A stretch of DNA of 64,000 nt from Maribacter aquivivus (GTDB lineage: Bacteria > Bacteroidota > Bacteroidia > Flavobacteriales > Flavobacteriaceae), in contig NZ_FQZX01000003.1 in the NCBI RefSeq assembly GCF_900142175.1, positions 97,766 through 161,765 of the forward strand, read 5' to 3'. Shown one piece after another: positions 57,678 through 64,000 of the stretch. Position 1 is the first letter of the stretch, and each line of letters begins with the position of its first letter. The position numbers were made by a program, and so were the translations under genes. The notes under the pieces are model-generated. The model was not told where the DNA came from, searched no databases, and was given only the letters and a program-made list of their open reading frames with translations.

Positions 57678-59201
57678 ATGAATATCAAAAATGATTTCTT
57701 TAAGGCATTCAGCTTTACGGTATTAATTGCTGGTTTATTCTTGTTATTTGCTTCTAAATCGTCGCCAATATATCCACTCAATGATTGGGTAGATGCCAAC
57801 GCTATTTTTACGGTCGGTAAGAGTATGATGGATGGTAAAGTGGTATATAAAGATATATTTGAACAGAAAGGACCCACATTATATTTAATTCATGGTGTAG
57901 GCTCTTTAATATCTCATAATACATTTATTGGAATTTATCTGATGGAAGTTATTGCGTTTGCATTTTTCCTGTTTTTTGGAAGAAGAATATTTAGATTGTA
58001 CTTCAATCCGCAGTTATCCAACCTGTCAACTATTTTATTGGCATTCTTCATGGTTAATGTAACTAATTTTGTTCATGGTGATAGTGCTGAAGAATATTGT
58101 ATCCCGTTACTCGGAGCAAGTTTATTTTATTTAATAAGACATCTAAAAGAAGGTAATAGGAGTTTGATGTCATTTAAAATGTTGTTGGTTAATGGCATAT
58201 TGGCCGGATCAGTAATTTGGATTAAGTACTCTATGATTGGCTTTTGGTTCGGGTGGATGTTAGTTGTACTTTTCACATTGCTTATCGATAAAAAAATATT
58301 TAGAGCTTTTCAGGCAAGTTTGGTATTTCTTTTAGGAATGGTGTTATCAGGTATACCATGGTTCATATATTTTTATTCTGTAGGCGGTCTTTCCAACTTT
58401 ATTGATGTGTATTTTATAACGAATATAAAATACTATGCTAGTTCTAGCGGAATGTTAATGAATCTAGTAACCATAATTGGTAAAATTATACTTGTGTATT
58501 TTAGGCAGAATCCGGTGTTTGGTATTTTATTTCTTGTGGGTCTTGCTGGATTCACGATTACTAAAAAAGCGGAATCAAGCAAAATGGTAAAGTTGGGTAT
58601 TTTAGTACCCTTCGTTTTTCTTTTTCTATCAGTTTATGGAGGCGGAATTCGATTAGATTATTATTTTCAAATATTCACACCCTTTATATTCTTGGGCATT
58701 TTATTTGTTTTGAAATTAATGCCAAGTAATCTGTTAAGTATAATTCAAAGTAAGGCAAACTATTTTGCAGTAGGTACTATTGTAATTTTATGTATAATAA
58801 TGAATTTTAGGCACCATAATTCGTATATGCGTGATTATAATAAAGCTGATTTATTTCAATATCAATTTGCAGATTATATAAAAGAGTATAACAATCCAAC
58901 GTTATTGAATTATATGTTTCTTGATATGGGTGTTTATAATACGGCTAATATTGAACCTACTACCTTTTATTACATGAAACATAACTTTGATTATGATGTA
59001 TACCCTTTTGATGTAGATGCGCTTAATTCGTATGTAAGAAACAAAGAAATTGATTTTGTAGTATTACGGGCTAATACAGACAAACCTTATACTAACGAAC
59101 TGTTAGAGGCAAATTATACATTGGTAATGGAGAAAAATCAATACTATGAAGAAGAAATTCATAGGTTCATGCTTTATAGGCTTAACGGTTTAGAAAAGTA
59201 A
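57678..59201 (+). CDS. GT-C-fold integral membrane glycosyltransferase-like protein
   Basis: This 507-residue protein has about ten to twelve membrane helices. The first large loop after helix 1 carries LNDWVDANAIFTVGKSMMDG and VVYKDIFEQKGPTLYLIHG, the acidic motif plus KGP pattern seen in GT39/ArnT-like polyprenol-phosphate-sugar transferases. A short soluble C-terminal domain follows (DYIKEYNNPTLLNYMFLDMG through the last 100 residues). It probably uses a polyprenyl-phosphate sugar to glycosylate a lipid, polymer or protein outside the membrane. This would fit the polyprenol-phosphate sugar synthase encoded convergently nearby. The acceptor is unknown. Confidence 0.75.
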   Translation: MNIKNDFFKAFSFTVLIAGLFLLFASKSSPIYPLNDWVDANAIFTVGKSMMDGKVVYKDIFEQKGPTLYLIHGVGSLISHNTFIGIYLMEVIAFAFFLFFGRRIFRLYFNPQLSNLSTILLAFFMVNVTNFVHGDSAEEYCIPLLGASLFYLIRHLKEGNRSLMSFKMLLVNGILAGSVIWIKYSMIGFWFGWMLVVLFTLLIDKKIFRAFQASLVFLLGMVLSGIPWFIYFYSVGGLSNFIDVYFITNIKYYASSSGMLMNLVTIIGKIILVYFRQNPVFGILFLVGLAGFTITKKAESSKMVKLGILVPFVFLFLSVYGGGIRLDYYFQIFTPFIFLGILFVLKLMPSNLLSIIQSKANYFAVGTIVILCIIMNFRHHNSYMRDYNKADLFQYQFADYIKEYNNPTLLNYMFLDMGVYNTANIEPTTFYYMKHNFDYDVYPFDVDALNSYVRNKEIDFVVLRANTDKPYTNELLEANYTLVMEKNQYYEEEIHRFMLYRLNGLEK

Positions 59202-59244
59202 AGTCTCTATACAACATACGCTAAGCTAATTTTGTAAAAAGTTA

Positions 59245-59284
59245 AAATCCTCCTTCACCATGATTACATGGTAAAAGAGGATTT
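59245..59284. terminator. Bidirectional terminator between convergent glycosylation genes
   Basis: An interrupted stem (AAATCCTC 59245-59252 with GAGGATTT 59277-59284, and inner ACCATG/CATGGT pairs around ATTA) lies between the plus-strand GT-C gene and the minus-strand GT2 gene. Confidence 0.6.
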
Positions 59285-59361
59285 ATAAATTAGTACCAAA
59301 CCTTTTTATTCTCCTTCAATAATTATTGAGGCAATACAAGTTTAATAATTTCTAATTTTAA

Positions 59362-60156
59362 TTATCCTTTTACAGACTCTACTGCGCTGTATGATTTTGA
59401 AAGGTTATTAAACTCTTTTAATAGGGAGTTTTTTCTTAACCTTAGTAGTATTATATTCTTAACAGCTTCGGTGAAAACATTGTTAGATAGCTTAGACTTT
59501 CCTGCCACACGATCGTGGAATATAATCGGTGTTTCACTTATTTTAAATCCTCTTAAGTATGCTCTATAAGTTAATTCGATTTGAAAAGCATATCCGTTAG
59601 AGATAATAGAGTCTAAGTCTATGGTCTTTAAAACTTCAACTGAAAAACATTTATAGCCTCCTGTTAAATCTCTAAACGGTAAACCTAAAATTACCTTAGA
59701 ATATAGATTTCCTCCTTTACTAATTAGAATTCTATGCTTTCCCCAATTTACAACACCGCCACCTTTCATATATCTGGTGCCAAGAACCAGATCAGAGGTT
59801 TTTATTTTTTCAAGAAAGTCAGGTAAATATTTAGGGTTATGCGACAAATCTGCATCCATTTCAAATACATAGTCATAATTATTGCTTATGGCCCATTTAA
59901 AACCAGCTATATAAGCAGTACCTAACCCTTGTTTGCCTTCACGTTGTAAAAGATATAGTTTGTCACTGTAAAGCTCCGATTGTAGCTTTTTTACTAAATC
60001 TGCTGTTCCGTCTGGCGAATTGTCATCAACAACTAAGACATGAATTTTTTTATTTTGATCTATAAATTCTTCTTGAGCATATATTTGTTTTAAGATAACA
60101 GGTATGTTATCTATTTCGTTGTAAGTCGGTACAATGATTAAAACTTTATTTTTCAT
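59362..60156 (-). CDS. Polyprenol-phosphate mannose synthase-like GT2 glycosyltransferase
   Basis: This 264-residue family 2 glycosyltransferase resembles Dpm1-type enzymes, which transfer a sugar from a nucleotide donor to polyprenyl phosphate. Motifs are VLIIVPTYNEIDNIP at the N-terminus, VLVVDDNSPDGTADLV, FEMDADLSHNP (DxD), DLTGGYKCFSVEVL and FEIP-like FHDRVAGKSKL. No C-terminal membrane helices are present, as in the short class. It lies three bases downstream of a GtrA gene, a common pairing for making and flipping a polyprenyl-linked sugar. Confidence 0.9.
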   Translation of the reverse strand: MKNKVLIIVPTYNEIDNIPVILKQIYAQEEFIDQNKKIHVLVVDDNSPDGTADLVKKLQSELYSDKLYLLQREGKQGLGTAYIAGFKWAISNNYDYVFEMDADLSHNPKYLPDFLEKIKTSDLVLGTRYMKGGGVVNWGKHRILISKGGNLYSKVILGLPFRDLTGGYKCFSVEVLKTIDLDSIISNGYAFQIELTYRAYLRGFKISETPIIFHDRVAGKSKLSNNVFTEAVKNIILLRLRKNSLLKEFNNLSKSYSAVESVKG

Positions 60157-60159
60157 GAT

Positions 60160-60648
60160 CTAGGGCTTTATGAATGTGTTCTGGGTATCTTCTTTGAAAG
60201 TTATAAATTTATTACCTAAATAATTTAGAACTGTAGCAAATCCAATTCCGATAACTTGAGATACTATTTTGTTATAAAAAACGGCATCACCTTCAAGTAA
60301 AAAACTCAAATTATTCGATAGAAAGTCACCAAAGCTTATGTTTTTATTTAAAAACCAAAGTGAGATTGATAGTATAATTAAGTTAGTTACTAAATTAAGG
60401 CTGCTTATACTTATGAATTCAAAGTATTTTTTGAGCTTTGTTTTATGTACAGCTCTATTTTTAAAGGTCCAAATAGAATTAAAATAATAGTTGCTGGTAA
60501 CAGCAATTACAAACGCTAGTAGCGATGCTATTATAAAGTGTATTCCATATTTTACAAAAATAGTATAACAGCTAATATTGATGATGGTTCCAAAACCACC
60601 AACTACTAGAAATTTTAAAAATGCTGATTTTCGCAGGTCAATTTTCAT
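60160..60648 (-). CDS. GtrA family membrane protein
   Basis: The 162-residue protein has four predicted membrane helices in the GtrA pattern (FLKFLVVGGFGTIINISCYTI; FIIASLLAFVIAVTSNYYFNSIWTF; LVTNLIILSISLWFL; and the end VLNYLGNKFITF). Several GtrA proteins are thought to move polyprenyl-phosphate-linked sugars across the membrane. ATG 60648 is preferred to a TTG at 60669, which would place the promoter element inside the gene. It is the first gene of a two-gene operon with the GT2 synthase. Confidence 0.85.
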   Translation of the reverse strand: MKIDLRKSAFLKFLVVGGFGTIINISCYTIFVKYGIHFIIASLLAFVIAVTSNYYFNSIWTFKNRAVHKTKLKKYFEFISISSLNLVTNLIILSISLWFLNKNISFGDFLSNNLSFLLEGDAVFYNKIVSQVIGIGFATVLNYLGNKFITFKEDTQNTFIKP

Positions 60649-60666
60649 TTCATAATATTTGAAGCG

Positions 60667-60674
60667 CAAAATTA
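60667..60674 (-). promoter_or_regulatory. Candidate -7 element for gtrA
   Basis: TAATTTTG on the minus strand fits TAnnTTTG and would give a leader of about 12 bases before ATG 60648. No matching -33 TTG was found. Confidence 0.35.
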
Positions 60675-60950
60675 CGCCGTAACAAATAAAGAAATGAATT
60701 CTCCCACTATTAAAAATATTCGTTCAAAAGGGGTCAAAAAAAGTTTAAGGTAATCTTTAAGATAAAATGATGTAGTAAAAAGGCTATTTCTCTATCTTTC
60801 TTGTATTACCAATGTATTTTAGTTGTTTGTAGATGAAATAGTTATAAGCTTATTTGTTGATTTCTACATATTCTAATGTGCCATTAGTCGTAAATAATTT
60901 GTCGTTTAACGATTATTTAACTTCTTAAATTTAAGTGACAGAAAATAGCA

Positions 60951-60958
60951 TAATTTTG
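60951..60958 (+). promoter_or_regulatory. Candidate -7 element for the second dehydrogenase gene
   Basis: TAATTTTG fits TAnnTTTG and lies 35 bases before ATG 60993. No matching -33 TTG was found. Confidence 0.35.
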
Positions 60959-60992
60959 AATTCCCCTATAATTATTAAAGGTCTTCACTGCT

Positions 60993-63900
60993 ATGAAAAA
61001 GAATTACAGGGGTATAATTTTACTATCGATCACATTTGTTTTACTAACAAGTTTCGTTCCCTTATTTTTTGGACCAGGTCTAACAGAAGTTAAATCTTTT
61101 AACTTAGTTTTAGATACTAATTTTGACCCTTTACCAACAGGTTCAGAACCATACGATGTCGCATTCTTAAATTTAGATTTTGATACTCCTTTAAACTTTA
61201 ATGTGGTACCTAATTCTAATAATATTGTAGTTGGCCAACGAGATGGAAAAGTCTTCTGGTTTGATGATAATGAGAACGTAGCCCAAAAAAGTTTATTAGT
61301 CGACTTGTCTTCTGAAGTAGGTGGTAAAGTATGGGATGGCGGTTTTTTAGGTTTAAGCATTCATCCACAATTTGGTGCTGGTACGGGTAAAAATTTCATG
61401 TATGTTTATTACACCACACAGTCTAGTGATAAAACTTTAGAAGGGCCATTGTCCTTCTCTTGTGGCTTAGAAAGGTTTCACGGCAATTATTTGGTGTTAG
61501 AGAAATTCGAGGTTGATGCTATATCTATGCAGTTTGTAGCTAATAGTAGGGCAACTTTAATTAAAAGGCGAATGTTCAATACTACCCATAGGGGTGGCGG
61601 TATGGAATTCGGTAATGATGGTTATTTATATGTCTCTACGGGTGATCAAGCAGCATATATCAATGCACAACAAATTACAGAAAATCTAGATGGTGGTGTA
61701 CTTCGGTTAGATGTAGATATGGATCTCTCTAGAAGTCATGTGCCTTCACATGTTTTAGGTGTTGATGCTGGTAATTCTGATGAGTCTTCAGGTGTGCATT
61801 ATACTATACCAAATGATAATCCATTTGTAAATGAGAGCGGTAATATATTTGGTGAATACTTCTCTATGGGTCATCGTAATCCACATCGATTAACTAAAGA
61901 TAGCCAAACCGGTATATTTTATATTGGTGAGGTTGGCGAAGACAGTCATGAAGAGATAAATGTACTTTCTTCTGGTAAAAATTATGGATGGCCTCTTTAC
62001 GAAGGATTTTCCGGTCCTAAGTATACTTGTTTGCCTGCATTATATAATAACATGCAACATACAAGACCTTTAGTTTCTTTTCCAAGAACAGATGCTAATG
62101 CCATTATTGGTGGCTATGTATATCGGGGTAATGCAATACCAGAATTAACAGGTAAATATATTTGTGCTGATTACGGTGTTGGTAGTGAAATTTGGGCGGT
62201 TGATACAAGTAATGGTAATTATGAACTTTTAGGCAACTTTGCACCAACTAATATTGTTTCTTTTGGACAAGATAAAGATGGTGAACTTTATCTTTTAAAA
62301 CAGGGCGAAGATGTTAAGTTGTATAAGATGAAATCTAAATCACTTATAGAATCTGCTCCACAAACCTTAACAGAAACTGGTGTATTTATTGGAGATGTAT
62401 CTAATTTAGAGGTTCGCGAAGGTTTTATCCCATATGATTTAATAGATTCTTTCTTTTCTGATGGTGCTATTAAAAGTAGATGGATGGCAATACCTAATGA
62501 TGGGGTACACAATACTGCATCAGAAAAAATCAACTTTTCTGAAAATGGTAATTGGAATTTTCCAATTGGTACAGTACTCATCAAACATTTTGACTATCCT
62601 ATAGATGAGAGAAATCCTAGCATAACCAGAAAAGTAGAAACTAGATTTTCTATTAAAAATACAGATGGTAATTTTTATTTTCTGACTTATAATTGGAATG
62701 ACCAACAGTCAGAAGCTTATTTAGTAGATAGTGGCTTTGATGAAAGTATTTCTGTTACTGATGCCAACGGTTCAACGCGACAAGTTGATTGGCATTTTCC
62801 TTCAGAAGGAGAATGTTTAAGTTGTCATAATCCTTCCAGTGATGGAACCTTAGGTCCTCGAACTAGATATTTAAATAAAAATTATGATTATAGTGAACTA
62901 GGGGGTGCAATTGGTAATCAATTGGTGACGTTAAGCTCTTTAGGTATATTAGATCAGTCTATTACAGATACTGAAACTTGGGAATATATAACCCATACCT
63001 CTATAAAAGACTTGAATAGTAATTTAGAAGATAGGGCAAGATCATATTTAGATTTAAATTGTGCTTATTGCCATAATCCAGATACAGATAATAGAGCAAA
63101 TTTTGATTTACGTCTTAATCGAACATTATCACAAACAGGATTGTTGACAGCAGGTGTAAATGAATCTCTAAATATAGACTCAGAGGAGAAAATATTATTT
63201 GAAGGTGAAGCATTAAAATCGATAATTTATCACCGTACCGCCAGTATTCAACCGGGTATAATGATGCCGCCTTTAGCTAAAAATCAAGTAGATGAAGAAG
63301 GTATTATCTTATTAGAAAACTGGATCAATAGTCTTATTCCTTCTGTAAATCCTCCAAATTCTGGAGTTTATCGTCTAGTAAATGTTTTTACAAATAATTC
63401 ACTTCAGGCAATTAATGGTGGTATTGGTAATACTGTGAATATTGTTAGCCAAGGTTATCAAGAAGAAGAATGGCAACAATTTCAATTCGATAATGCTGCT
63501 GTAGGTTATTATGAATTTAAGGCTATTCATAGTGGTAGATTTTTAGATGTTGCAGGTTTCGGCCCAATGACTGGTAGTAATGTTTGGCAGTATGATGGAA
63601 ATGGTTCTGATGCGCAATTGTGGGAGGTCATAGATGCAGGTGAAGATTCTTACTATATCGTTAATAAAAGAACTTCAATGTATTTAAAAACATTGGCAGA
63701 TGGTAATGTTATTGTTGCCGCAAATGATGGTTCGGATAGCATAAAATGGAGATTTGAAAGCACAGAAAATTCACCTGTAGCTAATGCCTATCATTATCGA
63801 CTGAATGCAGCTGGTCCTTCAGTAGTCTCTAGCGACAGCGGTCCCGACTGGGTAGCTGGCGCAACCGGCAACGGCACCTTCAATGGTGACGGTTATACGG

Positions 63901-64000
63901 TAACGGCAGGTAATGTCGGCGGCGCGAACCCTGTACTTGATTATAGTTTGCGCGACAGTTCCATACCTTCTTGGATGGATGCCGCTACATATACATCCAT
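60993..64000 (+). CDS. Second giant sugar dehydrogenase-cytochrome c-RICIN protein, 3' end outside window
   Basis: The frame is open from ATG 60993 to the window edge (1002 codons). It starts with a signal segment (GIILLSITFVLLTSFVPLFFGPGL). A sugar dehydrogenase propeller follows (HRGGGMEFGNDGYLYVSTGD, GHRNPHRLT, EVGEDSHEEIN), then a heme region (CLSCH 608, CAYCH 690), a ricin-type lectin domain (about residues 790-925) and, after NSPVANAYHYRLNAAGP, the beginning of what looks like a malectin-type carbohydrate-binding domain (RDSSIPSWMDAATYTS). Domains up to the lectin follow the order and sequence of the gene at 50821, but this gene then diverges. The base composition changes sharply at about 63800. 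Confidence 0.9.
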   Translation, partial: MKKNYRGIILLSITFVLLTSFVPLFFGPGLTEVKSFNLVLDTNFDPLPTGSEPYDVAFLNLDFDTPLNFNVVPNSNNIVVGQRDGKVFWFDDNENVAQKSLLVDLSSEVGGKVWDGGFLGLSIHPQFGAGTGKNFMYVYYTTQSSDKTLEGPLSFSCGLERFHGNYLVLEKFEVDAISMQFVANSRATLIKRRMFNTTHRGGGMEFGNDGYLYVSTGDQAAYINAQQITENLDGGVLRLDVDMDLSRSHVPSHVLGVDAGNSDESSGVHYTIPNDNPFVNESGNIFGEYFSMGHRNPHRLTKDSQTGIFYIGEVGEDSHEEINVLSSGKNYGWPLYEGFSGPKYTCLPALYNNMQHTRPLVSFPRTDANAIIGGYVYRGNAIPELTGKYICADYGVGSEIWAVDTSNGNYELLGNFAPTNIVSFGQDKDGELYLLKQGEDVKLYKMKSKSLIESAPQTLTETGVFIGDVSNLEVREGFIPYDLIDSFFSDGAIKSRWMAIPNDGVHNTASEKINFSENGNWNFPIGTVLIKHFDYPIDERNPSITRKVETRFSIKNTDGNFYFLTYNWNDQQSEAYLVDSGFDESISVTDANGSTRQVDWHFPSEGECLSCHNPSSDGTLGPRTRYLNKNYDYSELGGAIGNQLVTLSSLGILDQSITDTETWEYITHTSIKDLNSNLEDRARSYLDLNCAYCHNPDTDNRANFDLRLNRTLSQTGLLTAGVNESLNIDSEEKILFEGEALKSIIYHRTASIQPGIMMPPLAKNQVDEEGIILLENWINSLIPSVNPPNSGVYRLVNVFTNNSLQAINGGIGNTVNIVSQGYQEEEWQQFQFDNAAVGYYEFKAIHSGRFLDVAGFGPMTGSNVWQYDGNGSDAQLWEVIDAGEDSYYIVNKRTSMYLKTLADGNVIVAANDGSDSIKWRFESTENSPVANAYHYRLNAAGPSVVSSDSGPDWVAGATGNGTFNGDGYTVTAGNVGGANPVLDYSLRDSSIPSWMDAATYTS
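63800..64000 (+). other. G+C-rich segment within the second dehydrogenase gene
   Basis: From about 63800 the sequence is clearly richer in G and C. Bases 63841-63900 are about 62% G+C, against about 37% in 63721-63780. The reading frame continues without interruption, encoding the malectin-like module. Confidence 0.75.

Larger units (their letters stand above)
60649..60992. other. Intergenic region between gtrA and the second giant dehydrogenase gene
   Basis: The 344-base AT-rich gap lies between two divergent genes. It holds a minus-strand -7 candidate at 60667-60674 and a plus-strand one at 60951-60958. No gene, repeat or RNA was recognised in the rest. Confidence 0.55.

Noticed and set aside
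61004..61360. 118-residue minus-strand frame at the start of the second dehydrogenase gene
   Set aside because: It is antisense to the propeller-coding region, which has clear family motifs.

Overview
The window is chromosome of a Bacteroidota bacterium, almost certainly a marine or environmental member of the Flavobacteriaceae. The evidence is AT-rich DNA, several SusC/SusD pairs, T9SS secretion tails (a gliding-motility-type C-terminal domain and a type A sorting tail), SprB-like repeats, lipoproteins with a Cys-Ser/Asp start, TAnnTTTG promoter elements in place of E. coli -10 boxes, and bacillithiol synthesis (bshA). No phage, insertion sequence, integron or CRISPR array was seen.

Layout. 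(1) 1-3.5 kb: the 3' end of a large T9SS-secreted SprB-repeat protein, a secreted esterase lipoprotein and a membrane-anchored seven-heme cytochrome c. (2) 3.6-19.3 kb, all on the minus strand: an outer-membrane uptake region with two paralogous SusC/SusD pairs, a three-domain fasciclin lipoprotein behind the second pair, and an 1111-residue FG-GAP/ASPIC-UnbV lipoprotein between them. No glycoside hydrolase or regulator is present, so the substrate cannot be read from context. (3) 19.7-25.2 kb: mostly housekeeping (SAM methyltransferase, AI-2E family permease, DUF4159 protein, DUF1223 protein, rsmE, tsaD). (4) 25.3-46.9 kb: envelope and central metabolism. Genes are tamB-like, pfkA, gapA, a GlcNAc-kinase-like gene, ridA-type, lptD-like, an N-acetylmuramoyl-L-alanine amidase, an MCE/MlaD protein, an HdrC/HdrB-like iron-sulfur pair, a conserved 160-residue protein, a GH3-beta-lactamase fusion, bshA, a small lipoprotein and an OmpA protein. 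(5) 47-64 kb: accessory. It holds a fibronectin-like lipoprotein, a decayed sugar-dehydrogenase gene, a flavoprotein, a class II tRNA-like gene with an abnormal anticodon loop, and two very large paralogous secreted sugar-dehydrogenase/cytochrome fusion proteins flanking three membrane glycosylation genes.

The genes fit a surface-oriented lifestyle. TonB-dependent uptake (SusCD), LPS and outer-membrane assembly (LptD, TamB, MlaD), cell-wall turnover (amidase, GH3 fusion, possible GlcNAc kinase) and extracellular oxidation (PQQ-type dehydrogenase fused to c-type heme motifs and carbohydrate-binding modules) are all represented. The most unusual part is 47.7-64 kb. It carries three relatives of one dehydrogenase family (one dead, one complete at 2260 residues, one running off the window) with swapped C-terminal modules. 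The last about 200 bases of the window are much richer in G+C than the rest.
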